Positions 17,051-26,558 are shown, counted from the stretch's first letter. The stretch is 64,000 bases of DNA from JAXMCI01 sp046349435 (GCA_046349435.1 JAXMCI010000044.1:1-64000), one strand, 5' to 3'. Translations and numbers: made by a program. The notes: a model not told the origin generated them from the letters alone.

Positions 17051-17946
17051 TCGATGTTCTGCACCTGCTCGCGCAGCTGCTCGACCGCCGACTTCAGCGC
17101 CAGGCCGCAGCGCGTCAGCTCGATGTCGGCCGCCTTGCTGCAGAGCGTGTTGGCCTCGCGGTTGAACTCCTGGCAGAGGAAGTCGAGCTTGCGGCCGACC
17201 GCGCCGCCGGCGGCGAGCAGCTCGCGCGCGCCATGGACATGCGCCGTTAGCCGGTCGAGCTCCTCGCGGATGTCGCCCTTGGCGACCAGCAGCGCCGCCT
17301 CCTGGGCCAGCCGCTCCTCGCCGAGCTGCGGCAGGCTCTCGAGCAGGGCCGCCAGCTGCTGGCGCAGCCGCTCGCGCAGCCGCGCCGGCTGGGCCGCCGC
17401 GGTGGCGGCGGCCTCGGCGGTCAGCCGGGCGATGGCGTCGAGCTGCTCGCCGAGCAGCGCCGCCAGCCACGCCCCCTCGGCCAGCCGCATCGCCTGGAGC
17501 TGTCCCAGCGCCTGCTCCAGCCCGGCGGCGAGCCGGGCGATGCGCTCCTGCTCGGCGGCGGGATCGTCCTCCGTCTCGGCCGCCTCGATGACGCCGCGCA
17601 CGGCCAGCAGCCCGTCGACCCGCGGCGGCGCGGCGACGCCGGTCGCCTGCAGCTCGCCGGCCAGCGCCAGCAGCTGGTCGAGCAGCTCGCGGTTGATGCG
17701 CACCCGCGGTGCCGCGCCGGTGCGGTCGACGGTGAGCGTGACGCTCACCGAGCCGCGCCGGCAGAAGCGCGGCACGGCCGCCCGCACCAGCGGGTCGAGC
17801 GCCTCCAGCCCGGGCGGCAGGCGGCAGCGCATGTCGAGGTTGCGGCCGTTGACGCTGCGGATCTCCCAGACGTCGCGGAACGGCCCGTCGCGCGATTCGA
17901 TCCGGGCGAAGCCGGTCATGCTGGCGATCGCCGTCTCGGCTGGCAA
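17047..17946 (-). CDS. yicC: YicC family endoribonuclease-like protein
   Basis: YicC proteins are conserved in bacteria, have been described as endoribonucleases in E. coli, and usually sit beside gmk. The 299-aa sequence carries the N-terminal MTGFAR signature at residues 10-15, the SVNGRNLDMRCRLP motif and the C-terminal GRKLDFLCQEFNREANT(L)CSK signature. A TTG start at 17946 with GGGGAG upstream is chosen because family members usually have a few residues before MTGFA; ATG at 17919 is the alternative. Cytosolic. Stop overlaps the gmk start. Confidence 0.9.
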   Translation of the reverse strand: MPAETAIASMTGFARIESRDGPFRDVWEIRSVNGRNLDMRCRLPPGLEALDPLVRAAVPRFCRRGSVSVTLTVDRTGAAPRVRINRELLDQLLALAGELQATGVAAPPRVDGLLAVRGVIEAAETEDDPAAEQERIARLAAGLEQALGQLQAMRLAEGAWLAALLGEQLDAIARLTAEAAATAAAQPARLRERLRQQLAALLESLPQLGEERLAQEAALLVAKGDIREELDRLTAHVHGARELLAAGGAVGRKLDFLCQEFNREANTLCSKAADIELTRCGLALKSAVEQLREQVQNIE

Positions 17947-18062
17947 GCGCGCTCACTCCCCCGAAGATTCCGCCGCCCCGGCGGCGTGGCGCGCACTCTA
18001 TACGCCGCGCCGGACAGCAACAAGGCATGGCGCCCGGCAGGACGCCGGCGCCGGCCCGACCG

Positions 18063-19094
18063 TCAGGGCGAGGTCGCCGCCGCGGGAGCCCCCGCCGCCG
18101 GCGCGGTCGCGCCGGCCGCCGGGGCGAGCTTGCGCCACCGGGCGACGTTGCGGTTGTGCTCCTCCAGCGTGGCGGCGAAGGCGTGGCCGCCGGTGCCGTC
18201 GGCCACGAAGTAGAGCTCCCTGGTGTCCGCCGGGTGCAGCACCGCCTCGAGCGAGGCGCGTCCCGGATTGCCGATCGGCGCCGGCGGCAGCCCGGCGTTG
18301 AGGTAGGTGTTGTACGGGCTGGCAGTGTCCAGGTCGGCATGGGTCAGCGGCCGGCCGAGCGGGCCCTTGCCGTCGGTCAGCGCGTAGATCACCGTCGGAT
18401 CGGACTGCAGCTTCATGCCGCGCGCCAGACGGTTGTAGAACACCGCGGCGATGCGCGGCCGCTCCGCCGGCACCGCCGTCTCCTTCTCGACGATGGAGGC
18501 GAGGACGACCGCCGCCTTGGGCGTGTCGACGCCGAGCTTGGCGGCGCGGCCGGCCCACAGCTCGGCCATCTCCTTGCGCATCGCCGCGCCCATGCGCTCG
18601 ACCATCGCCTTGCGGCCGTCGCCCCAGCTGTAGAAGTAGGTTTCCGGCATCAGCGTGCCCTCGGCCACCGCCTCGGGGTCCGGCGGGTCGCCGTCCAGCC
18701 CGGGGGCGCCGCGCACCAGCTCGAGGATCTCGGGCACGGTCAGGCCCTCGGGCACGGTCAGCCGCCGCACCACGGTGCGCCCGGCCGCCATCATGTCGAC
18801 GACCTGCTGCTGGCTGGCGGCGGCGGGAAAGTCGTACTCGCCCGCCTGCAGCCCGTGGCCGACCGCGTAGATCCGGGCGCCGAGCTCGAAGAGCTGCGCG
18901 TTGCGGATCACCCCCGCCTTCTCCAGCAGCGCCCCGATGTCGCCGAGCTTGGAGCCGCGCGGCACCACCACGGTGGTCTCGGCGGTCGACGGGCCGGGAC
19001 CGATGAACTGCGAATAGCCGTAATACAGCGCGCCCGCGATCAGCAGGACGAGCAGGCAGAAGGTGCCGAACAGCCAGGCGAGGTAGCGCAGCAT
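18063..19094 (-). CDS. mltG: Endolytic murein transglycosylase MltG
   Basis: Inner-membrane lytic transglycosylase that cuts nascent peptidoglycan strands and sets glycan length. The 343-aa protein has a single N-terminal membrane anchor (residues about 7-26), a LysM-like region (VPRGSKLGDIGALLEKAGVI), and the YceG catalytic domain with the proposed catalytic Glu203 in ASIVEKE. QSDPTVIYAL and TASPYNTY(L) motifs match the family. It follows fabF by 50 nt on the reverse strand, the usual alphaproteobacterial order. The C-terminal tail is Ala/Pro-rich. Confidence 0.93.
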   Translation of the reverse strand: MLRYLAWLFGTFCLLVLLIAGALYYGYSQFIGPGPSTAETTVVVPRGSKLGDIGALLEKAGVIRNAQLFELGARIYAVGHGLQAGEYDFPAAASQQQVVDMMAAGRTVVRRLTVPEGLTVPEILELVRGAPGLDGDPPDPEAVAEGTLMPETYFYSWGDGRKAMVERMGAAMRKEMAELWAGRAAKLGVDTPKAAVVLASIVEKETAVPAERPRIAAVFYNRLARGMKLQSDPTVIYALTDGKGPLGRPLTHADLDTASPYNTYLNAGLPPAPIGNPGRASLEAVLHPADTRELYFVADGTGGHAFAATLEEHNRNVARWRKLAPAAGATAPAAGAPAAATSP

Positions 19095-19144
19095 GGGGTG
19101 TCAGCGGCCGCGCCGGCGGCGGCGCCCGGCCTGTCGACCTCCGC

Positions 19145-20407
<1,263 letters not shown>

Positions 20408-20441
20408 CCCGGCGCCAGCAATCGATCCCAAGATGAGGACC

Positions 20442-20675
20442 TCAGGCGTTCTCCTCGATGAATGTGATGGCGTCCTTCACCGTCAGGATCTTCTCGGCGG
20501 CGTCGTCCGGGATCTCGCAGCCGAACTCCTCCTCGAAGGCCATCACCAGCTCGACCGTGTCCAGGCTGTCGGCGCCGAGATCGTCGATGAAGCTGGCCCC
20601 CTCCGTCACCTTCGATTCGTCGACACCGAGGTGCTCGACGACGATCTTCTTCACCCGGTCGGCGATGTCACTCAT
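20442..20675 (-). CDS. acpP: Acyl carrier protein
   Basis: Small acidic carrier of growing acyl chains in fatty acid synthesis. The 77-aa sequence has the invariant DSLD motif, in which Ser37 takes the 4'-phosphopantetheine arm. Net charge is strongly acidic. It lies between fabG and fabF as in many proteobacteria. The 178-nt gap upstream of it probably holds its own promoter, since ACP is needed in much larger amounts than the enzymes; I could not assign boxes there with confidence. Confidence 0.97.
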   Translation of the reverse strand: MSDIADRVKKIVVEHLGVDESKVTEGASFIDDLGADSLDTVELVMAFEEEFGCEIPDDAAEKILTVKDAITFIEENA

Positions 20676-20853
20676 TGCTCTGATCCCTATGAGCTGCGCA
20701 GGTCGGTTTGAGCGCCGGCGCCGGCTGACCGCCGACGGTCGGCAATCCGGACGACTTCGCCCTCTCCGGGCGGAAAAGCCGGCCGTCTGTTAACATGAAA
20801 GGCCACCCTTGGCCAGCGCCTCCCGAGCACCGTTCGAGCACGCCCGGCGCGGC

Positions 20854-21591
20854 TCAGATCATCGCCATTCCGCCGTTGACGTGCAAGGTCTGGCCGGTGA
20901 CGTAGGCGGCCTCGGCGCTGGCCAGATAGACCACCGCGGCGGCGACGTCGGCGGGGTCGCCCAGCCGCCCGGCCGGGACCGCGCCCAGCAGCCTGGTCCG
21001 CTGCTCCTCGGTCAGCGCCTCGGTCATCGCCGTGGCGATGAAGCCCGGCGCCACGCAATTCACGGTGATCCCGCGGGAGGCGACCTCCCCGGCCATCGCC
21101 TTCGACATGCCGATCATACCGGCCTTGGAGGCGGCGTAGTTGGCCTGGCCGGGGTTGCCGGTGACGCCGACGATCGAGGTGATGCCGACGATCCGGCCCC
21201 AGCGCTGGCGCATCATGCCGCGCAGGCAGGCGCGCGACAGGCGGAAGGCGGCGGTCAGGTTGACGTCGAGCACCGTCTGCCAGTCCTCGTCCTTCATCCG
21301 CATCGCCAGCATGTCGCGGGTCAGCCCGGCATTGTTGACCAGGATGTCGACCCGGCCCATCGCCGCCTCGGCATCCTTGACCAGCTGGTTGGCGGCCTCG
21401 GCGTCGGCCAGGTTGCCGCTCACCACATGGGCGCGCTCGCCGAGCGAGCCCGCCAGCTGCTGCAGCGCCTCGACCCGGGTGCCGGCCAGCGCGACCACCG
21501 CCCCCTGGCCGTGCAGCGCCCGCGCGATCGCCCCGCCGATGCCGCCCGAGGCGCCGGTGACGAGCGCCGTCCTGCCGCCGAGATCGAACAT
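20854..21591 (-). CDS. fabG: 3-oxoacyl-ACP reductase
   Basis: NADPH-dependent short-chain dehydrogenase that reduces 3-oxoacyl-ACP in the elongation cycle. The 245-aa protein has the Rossmann motif TGASGGIGGAIA near residues 13-24, the NNAG motif, and the catalytic Ser and YAASK (Tyr-x3-Lys) residues. It ends with the family pattern VTGQTLHVNGGMAM. It is 25 nt downstream of fabD and upstream of acpP, which distinguishes it as FabG rather than a general SDR. Confidence 0.95.
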   Translation of the reverse strand: MFDLGGRTALVTGASGGIGGAIARALHGQGAVVALAGTRVEALQQLAGSLGERAHVVSGNLADAEAANQLVKDAEAAMGRVDILVNNAGLTRDMLAMRMKDEDWQTVLDVNLTAAFRLSRACLRGMMRQRWGRIVGITSIVGVTGNPGQANYAASKAGMIGMSKAMAGEVASRGITVNCVAPGFIATAMTEALTEEQRTRLLGAVPAGRLGDPADVAAAVVYLASAEAAYVTGQTLHVNGGMAMI

Positions 21592-21616
21592 GGATCCTCC
21601 CGCCCGTGTCAGGTGC

Positions 21617-22561
21617 CTAGAGCCGCTTCAGCACGGCCTCGATGTCCGCCGGCTCGCCGGCCGAGGCGGCCTCCAGCTCGCGGTCGATGCGCCGGGCCAG
21701 GCCGGTCAGCACCTTGCCGGCGCCGAGCTCGATCAGCTGGTGCACCCCGGCCTCCTTCATCGCCATCACGCTCTCGCGCCAGCGCACCAGGCCGGTGACC
21801 TGCTCGACCAGCAGCCGGCGGATGTTCTCCGGGCTCTCCACCGGCCGGGCGGTGACGTTGGCGACGAGCGGCACCGCCGGGGGCGCCATGGCGATCGCGG
21901 CCAGCGCGTCGCGCATGGCGTCGGCCGCCGGCTGCATCAGCGGGCAGTGGAAGGGGGCGCTCACCGGCAGCAGCACCGAGCGGCGGAAGCCGCGCTCGGC
22001 GGCCAGCGCCATGGCGCGCTCGACCGCGGCCTTGTGGCCGCTGACCACCACCTGGCCGGGGGCGTTGTCGTTGGCCGGGCTGCACAGCGAATCGCCCTCG
22101 GTCGCCGCCGCGGCGATCTCGGTGGCCGCCGGCAGGTCGGCGCCGAGCAGCGCCGCCATGGCGCCCTCGCCGACCGGCACCGCCGCCTGCATCGCCTGGC
22201 CGCGGCGCTTCAGCAGCCGCGCCGCGTCGGCGAGCTGCAGTGCGCCGGCCGCGGCCAGCGCCGAGTACTCGCCGAGCGAGTGGCCGGCGACGAAGGCGAC
22301 CTTGTCGGCGAGCGTGACGTTGCCCTCGCGGGCCAGCACCCGCAGCACCGCCAGGCTGACCGCCATCAGCGCCGGCTGGGCGTTCTCGGTCAGGATGAGG
22401 TCGGATTCCGGACCCTCGAACATCAGCCGCGTCAGGCGCTGGCTCAGCGCGTCGTCGACCTCCTCGAAGGTCTCGCGGGCGACCGGGAAGGCCTCGGCGA
22501 GCGCCCGGCCCATGCCGACGGCCTGCGAGCCCTGGCCGGGGAAGACGAATGCGGTGGACAA
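21617..22561 (-). CDS. fabD: Malonyl-CoA:ACP transacylase
   Basis: Transfers malonyl from CoA to ACP to supply fatty acid elongation. The 314-aa protein has FPGQGSQAVGMG near the N-terminus, the catalytic Ser95 in GHSLGEYSAL, the substrate-binding Arg region (QGQAMQ-like RRGQAMQ) and the second catalytic His in PVSAPFHC. It is first in the fabD-fabG-acpP-fabF series and probably starts the transcript. About 110 nt separate it from the TPR-glycosyltransferase stop; nothing recognisable lies there. Confidence 0.95.
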   Translation of the reverse strand: MSTAFVFPGQGSQAVGMGRALAEAFPVARETFEEVDDALSQRLTRLMFEGPESDLILTENAQPALMAVSLAVLRVLAREGNVTLADKVAFVAGHSLGEYSALAAAGALQLADAARLLKRRGQAMQAAVPVGEGAMAALLGADLPAATEIAAAATEGDSLCSPANDNAPGQVVVSGHKAAVERAMALAAERGFRRSVLLPVSAPFHCPLMQPAADAMRDALAAIAMAPPAVPLVANVTARPVESPENIRRLLVEQVTGLVRWRESVMAMKEAGVHQLIELGAGKVLTGLARRIDRELEAASAGEPADIEAVLKRL

Positions 22562-22672
22562 GGAGGACCCCCCTGTGGCGGCGCCCGGGCGCCCGGGATG
22601 CCGTGGGAATGCCGATGGCCCGGAGCCGATGGCCCGGAGCGGCGCGCATTGACGCCACCGCCCCGCCCGCTG

Positions 22673-24238
22673 TCAAGCGGCGGCGCGCCGCGCGGCCAGC
22701 GCCGCCGCCACCTCCTCCATGACCGGCCGCCAGGCGCCGGGGGCCGGCTGCCGGAACAGCCGCATGCTCGGATACCACGGCGTGTCGGCGCGGCCGAGCA
22801 GCCAGCGCCAGTCCGGCGGCTGGGCCAGCAGGGTCCAGACCGGCCGCCCCATGGCGCCGGCGAGATGCACGATCGAGGTGTCGACGGCGATCGTCAGGTC
22901 GAGATTGGCCAGGATCCCGGCACTGTCGGCGAAGGTGCGGATGTCGCGCCCGAGATCGACCAGCGGCGCCCGGCCGTCATAGGATTCGATCTGTAGCTGC
23001 GGCGGCCCCATCTGCAGCGACAGCAGCGCCACCCCCTCGAGCGCCGCCAGCGGCGCGAAGCTGCGCAGCTGGGTCGAGCGGTTGCGGTCGTTGCCGTGGG
23101 TCGGCCGGCCGGCCCAGACGATGCCGACCTTGAGATGGCCGGCGGGCACCGCGGCGGCGATCCGCGCGCCCCACTGGGCCACCTTCTCCGGCTCGGTCCG
23201 GATGTAGGGGATCCCGCCGGGGATGGTGTCGAGCTCGGTGCCGAGGATCATCGGCAGCGTGGAGAGCGGCGTCCAGTAGCCGAAGGCCGGCAGGCCCTGC
23301 GGCGCGACGATGACCCGCCCCACCCCGGGCTGCTGCTCGAGGATCGGCCTGACCTCGGGATTGCAGGCGATCACGAAGCCCTTGGCGCGCTCGGCCACGG
23401 TCGGGATGTAGCGGCAGAACTGGATGACGTCGCCGAAGCCCTGGTCGGCGACCAGCAGCAGCTCGCCCTCGCCGAGCGGGCGGCCGTCCCACAGCGGCTG
23501 CAGCGGCCGCGGCGAGAGCAGCGGCGGCACGCTCTTCAGCTGGTGGCGCCACTCGTACTCGACGAAGCCCTCGCGCAGCCGGCCGCTGACCAGCAGCGCC
23601 TCGGCCAGCTCGAAATGGGCGCCCGGGAAGTTCGGCAGCAGCGCGACCGAGCGGCGGGCGTGCGCGATCGCCCGCTCGGCGTCGCCGCGCTCGTAATGCA
23701 CCATGCTGAGGAAATAGTGCGCGTGCCCGTCATTGGGGGTCAGCGCCAGGGTCCGCTCCCCGGCCTCGACCGCCTCGTCGAGCCGGTGCTCCAGCCGGTA
23801 CATCTCGCACAGGTTGCGATGCGCCAGCGCCAGGCTCGGATCGTGGGCGACCGCCTTCTTCAGCATCTCGATGCCGAGCAGCGGCCGGCCGCCCTTGTGC
23901 CAGACGGCACCCAGCAGGTGCAGCGCCGGGGCGTTGCCGGGATCCTGGGCCAGGATGCGGTGGCAGACCCGCGCGGCGTCGTCGAGCCGGCCCTCATCGA
24001 CCAGCTGGATGGCGCGGGCCAGCGGCCGCTCGCCCGGGACGGCGGGCGGCAGCGGCCCGGTCGTCAAGGGCGCGCTCGTCAAGGGCGCGCTCGTCAAGGG
24101 CGCGGGCGGCAGGGGCTCGGGCGGCAGAGGCTCGGGCGGCAGGGACGCGGACGGGGCGGCGGCGGGCTCGGGCACGGGCGGGACAGGCTCGGCTGCGGCG
24201 GGAACCGGAGTTTGCGCGAGCGGGCGCCGGGCAGGCAA
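22673..24238 (-). CDS. TPR protein with glycosyltransferase-9-like C-terminal domain
   Basis: A 521-aa protein in three parts. Residues 1-65 are a low-complexity Pro/Ala/Leu segment. Residues about 68-215 contain TPR motifs (ALHLLGAVW, AHRNLCEMY, AHYFLSMVHYERGD). The rest (about 240-515) resembles ADP-heptose/GT9-type glycosyltransferases (VADQGFGDVIQFCRYIP, KVGIVWAGRPTH, TIAVDTSIVHLAGAMGRPVW). Proteins of this architecture are common in Rhodospirillales and Rhizobiales and are thought to glycosylate proteins or surface polymers; the acceptor is unknown. The TTG start at 24238 is uncertain because the N-terminal segment is repeat-derived. A small ORF ends 27 nt upstream. Confidence 0.8.
   Translation of the reverse strand: MPARRPLAQTPVPAAAEPVPPVPEPAAAPSASLPPEPLPPEPLPPAPLTSAPLTSAPLTTGPLPPAVPGERPLARAIQLVDEGRLDDAARVCHRILAQDPGNAPALHLLGAVWHKGGRPLLGIEMLKKAVAHDPSLALAHRNLCEMYRLEHRLDEAVEAGERTLALTPNDGHAHYFLSMVHYERGDAERAIAHARRSVALLPNFPGAHFELAEALLVSGRLREGFVEYEWRHQLKSVPPLLSPRPLQPLWDGRPLGEGELLLVADQGFGDVIQFCRYIPTVAERAKGFVIACNPEVRPILEQQPGVGRVIVAPQGLPAFGYWTPLSTLPMILGTELDTIPGGIPYIRTEPEKVAQWGARIAAAVPAGHLKVGIVWAGRPTHGNDRNRSTQLRSFAPLAALEGVALLSLQMGPPQLQIESYDGRAPLVDLGRDIRTFADSAGILANLDLTIAVDTSIVHLAGAMGRPVWTLLAQPPDWRWLLGRADTPWYPSMRLFRQPAPGAWRPVMEEVAAALAARRAAA
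24061..24144. repeat. 15-bp tandem repeat inside the TPR-glycosyltransferase gene
   Basis: About six tandem 15-bp units, three nearly identical (GTCAAGGGCGCGCTC type) followed by diverged units (GGCAGGGGCTCGGGC type). In frame they encode five-residue Pro/Leu repeats (PLTSA, PLPPE) in the N-terminal linker. Unit length is a multiple of three, so copy-number changes leave the frame intact. Confidence 0.8.
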
Positions 24239-24265
24239 CCCGAAATGCCCGGCTCCCCAGGCGCG

Positions 24266-24427
24266 CTAACCCTCCCTCGGCTTCACCGGTGCGCAGCCAT
24301 AGCCGATGTACTCCTCGGAATCGTAGACGCGCGACTGGCCGATGGCGGGGCAGCGGTCGCAGGGCACGTCGACCTGGTCGAGGATCATGGTTCCGTACAC
24401 GGTGACGATGTAGAGCATGCACAGCAT
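24266..24427 (-). CDS. Possible small CxxC protein (53 aa)
   Basis: A short frame of 53 residues with a hydrophobic N-terminus (LYIVTVYGTMIL) and a CDRC motif plus one further Cys. It ends 27 nt before the start of the TPR-glycosyltransferase and is read on the same strand. No strong ribosome site precedes the ATG at 24427; a longer in-frame start at 24499 also lacks one. I do not recognise it. If it is not a gene, 24239-24668 is an intergenic gap of about 430 nt with no other coding sequence that I can support. Confidence 0.35.
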   Translation of the reverse strand: MLCMLYIVTVYGTMILDQVDVPCDRCPAIGQSRVYDSEEYIGYGCAPVKPREG

Positions 24428-24668
24428 GGGACCCGTACCTGGCTCCTGGATCGCTCCGCGAGGACCGCCGGGCGCGGTCGCCCGCGGTTCCTCCTGCATA
24501 CCAAAGCATTCATCGCCCGCCGGTCTTGTCTTTGGGCGCCAACCCTGGCCGCTTCCTCGGCAGCGGCGCCGATGGTCCGAAGACCACCGGCAGTGCGCCC
24601 GGCCCTTGACCCCGCCGGTCCGGGGGCCGCTACTAGCGGCGAAAGCGAAGGAGAGAGCGGAGAGCGCG
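24428..24668. other. Divergent intergenic region
   Basis: About 240 nt between the reverse-strand small ORF and the forward-strand Lin0512 gene. A CTTGAC (24605-24610) followed at 19 nt by CTACTA (24630-24635) could be a weak promoter for the forward gene. Otherwise I see no hairpin terminator, repeat or coding sequence here. Confidence 0.4.
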
Positions 24669-25013
24669 ATGCGACAGATCATCCTCATCGAGATCGGGAT
24701 GGGCGTCGACCTGCAGGGCCAGGACAGCACCAAGGCAGCGCTGCGCGCCGTGCGCGACGCGATCGGCCGCAACTACCTGCCGAGCCTGCGCGACCTGCTG
24801 GCCGAGCGCCGGGGCCGCATGGTCGTGCTGGTCCGCCTCGGCGTGCCGGCCAGGGCCCCCCGCCCCGACCTCGAGCAGGTCCGCGCCTCGCTGCCCTATG
24901 GCGAGATCACCGTCGAGGTCGCGGACGGCGGCCTGCTGGTCCCGGACGGGCGCGGCGAGGGCAACCAGCTCTGCGTCGTCAACGCCGCCGTCGAGGTCGC
25001 CATCGAGAGCTGA
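24669..25013 (+). CDS. Lin0512 family protein
   Basis: A 114-aa protein of the Lin0512 family, named after a Listeria protein and found across bacteria; its biochemical function is not established. The N-terminal pattern IIEIGMGVDLQGQD(ST)KAA, a central RDAIGRNYLPSL and a C-terminal GRGEGNQLCVVNAAVEVAI are typical of the family. The ATG at 24669 has GGAG just upstream. It stands alone between the divergent small ORF and the rpsF operon. No signal peptide or membrane segment. Confidence 0.8.
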   Translation: MRQIILIEIGMGVDLQGQDSTKAALRAVRDAIGRNYLPSLRDLLAERRGRMVVLVRLGVPARAPRPDLEQVRASLPYGEITVEVADGGLLVPDGRGEGNQLCVVNAAVEVAIES

Positions 25014-25076
25014 GGGGGCTCGTTCATTCCCGTCCCGCCGGCGAGAGGGCGGGCTCGCGGGCGGGCTCAGCCCGCG

Positions 25077-25105
25077 CTTGCCCGGCGGCGCGATCTGTGT
25101 ATATT
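25077..25105 (+). promoter_or_regulatory. Predicted promoter of rpsF-rpsR-rplI
   Basis: CTTGCC (25077-25082), a 17-nt spacer and TATATT (25100-25105) form the best promoter match in the gap before rpsF. It leaves a leader of about 115 nt. Confidence 0.6.
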
Positions 25106-25124
25106 GCGCCGCTTCGTTCTCCTT

Positions 25125-25154
25125 GCCGGCTGCCGACATCGACGGTGACCGGCT
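25125..25154 (+). promoter_or_regulatory. Hairpin in rpsF leader, possible S6:S18 site
   Basis: In the transcribed leader, GCCGG pairs with CCGGC, with an internal loop and an inner CCG/CGG stem capped by a 7-nt loop. rpsF leaders in several phyla carry an S6:S18-binding hairpin with a CCG-containing bulge used for autoregulation. The resemblance here is loose, so the assignment is tentative. Confidence 0.25.
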
Positions 25155-25226
25155 AGGTCCGGGCGGCCGATCGGGCGATCCTCGCCCCGGCGCCGGGCCA
25201 GCAACAGCCATAAGGAGCCGCATTCG

Positions 25227-25688
25227 ATGCCGCTTTACGAGAGCGTGTTCATCGCACGCCAGGACATCTCGGCGACCCAGGCCGAGCAGCTTGCCGACCA
25301 GTTCGCCGCCCTCATCGCCGAGCATGGCGGGACCGTCGCCAAGAAGGAATACTGGGGCCTCAAGAACCTGACCTTCCGGATCAAGAAGAACCGCAAGGGC
25401 CACTACACCCTGTTCAACATCGACGCGCCGTCGGCGGCGATCCTCGAGATGGAGCGCAACATGCGCATCAACGAGGACGTGCTGCGCTATCTCACGGTGC
25501 GCGTCGACGAGCTCGAGGAAGGCCCGTCGGCCATGCTGCAGAGCCGCCACCGCGATCGCGAGGGCGGCGGGCGCGACCGCGACGGCCGCTTCCGCGACCG
25601 CGACGACCGCGGCCCGCGGCGCGACCGTCCCTTCGATGGCGAGCGTGATCGTGAGCGGCCTGCCGCCGCCGAAGGAGAAGCCCGATGA
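25227..25688 (+). CDS. rpsF: 30S ribosomal protein S6
   Basis: Component of the 30S platform, binding 16S rRNA as a heterodimer with S18. The 153-aa protein begins with the usual MPLYESVFIARQD and has the conserved YWGLKNLTFRIKKNRKGHY and VLRYLTVRVDEL segments. Beyond about residue 110 it has an extended tail rich in Arg and Asp (repeated DRDGR-like units), longer than in E. coli but common in alphaproteobacteria. Its TGA overlaps the rpsR ATG by 4 nt. Confidence 0.97.
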   Translation: MPLYESVFIARQDISATQAEQLADQFAALIAEHGGTVAKKEYWGLKNLTFRIKKNRKGHYTLFNIDAPSAAILEMERNMRINEDVLRYLTVRVDELEEGPSAMLQSRHRDREGGGRDRDGRFRDRDDRGPRRDRPFDGERDRERPAAAEGEAR

Positions 25689-25969
25689 GCGCCGCCGGCA
25701 CCGGCGGGGGCGGGGGTGGCGGTGGGGGCGGCCGCGGTGGTCCGGCCCGCCGGCCGTTCTTCCGCCGCCGCAAGACCTGCCCGTTCTCCGGCGCCAACGC
25801 GCCGAAGATCGACTACAAGGACGTCAAGCTGCTGCAGCGCTTCATCTCGGAGCGCGGCAAGATCGTGCCGAGCCGCATCACCGCGGTGTCGGCGAAGAAG
25901 CAGCGGCGTCTCGCCGCGGCGATCAAGCGCGCCCGCTTCCTGGCGCTCTTGCCCTACGTGCTGAAGTAG
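25685..25969 (+). CDS. rpsR: 30S ribosomal protein S18
   Basis: Binds S6 and 16S rRNA on the 30S platform. The 94-aa sequence has the S18 core: RRRKTCPFSG, IDYKDVKLLQRFISERGKIVPSRITAVSAKKQRRLAAAIKRARFLALLPY (given in parts). It carries an unusual N-terminal extension with a run of ten glycines before RGGPARRPF, encoded by repetitive GGC/GGG codons. The start overlaps the rpsF stop and rplI follows 10 nt downstream, so all three are one transcript. Confidence 0.97.
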   Translation: MSAAGTGGGGGGGGGGRGGPARRPFFRRRKTCPFSGANAPKIDYKDVKLLQRFISERGKIVPSRITAVSAKKQRRLAAAIKRARFLALLPYVLK

Positions 25970-25979
25970 GAGGCCCGCC

Positions 25980-26558
25980 ATGGACGTGATCCTGCTCGAG
26001 CGCATCGAGTCGCTCGGCCAGATGGGCGATGTGGTGAAGGTGAAGCCCGGCTTCGCCCGCAACTACCTGCTGCCGCAGAAGAAGGCGCTGCGCGCCACCG
26101 AGTCCAACCTCGCCCGCTTCAGCCAGCAGCGGGCGCAGCTCGAGGCGCGCAACCTCGAGCGCCGCAAGGAAGCCGAGGCGATCTCCGGCAAGGTCGACGG
26201 CACCAAGGTGGTGCTGATCCGCCAGGCCGGCGAGACCGGCCAGCTCTACGGCTCGGTCAGCGCCCGCGACGTCGCGGACGCGCTGATCGCGGCCGGCGTC
26301 AACGTCGAGCGGCGCCAGATCATGATGGACCGCCCGATCAAGATGCTGGGGCTGCACCCGGTGCGCGTCGCGCTGCATCCCGAGGTCATCGTCACGGTCT
26401 CCGCCAACGTCGCCAAGTCGGCGGAAGAGGCGCTCGCCCAGGAGAAGGCCGGCGGCTATGTCGGCCGCGTCGAGGAGGAGCCCGAGCCCGACATCGACGC
26501 CATGCTGGCCGAGGTCGAGCCGCCCGCCGAGAACCCGGCCGCGTCGGGCACCGTCTAG
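25980..26558 (+). CDS. rplI: 50S ribosomal protein L9
   Basis: Elongated 50S protein at the base of the L1 stalk that helps maintain reading frame. The 192-aa protein has the N-terminal L9 motif MDVILLERIESLGQMGDVV and the rRNA-binding VKPGFARNYLLP, a long linking helix, and the C-terminal domain. The tail after about residue 150 is acidic and longer than in E. coli L9, a common alphaproteobacterial feature. An AGGAGG lies just before the ATG. A strong terminator follows 34 nt after the stop. Confidence 0.97.
   Translation: MDVILLERIESLGQMGDVVKVKPGFARNYLLPQKKALRATESNLARFSQQRAQLEARNLERRKEAEAISGKVDGTKVVLIRQAGETGQLYGSVSARDVADALIAAGVNVERRQIMMDRPIKMLGLHPVRVALHPEVIVTVSANVAKSAEEALAQEKAGGYVGRVEEEPEPDIDAMLAEVEPPAENPAASGTV

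Noticed and set aside
17986..18062. Coding sequence in the gap between mltG and yicC
   Set aside because: Only short antisense frames without ribosome sites or conserved pattern are found.
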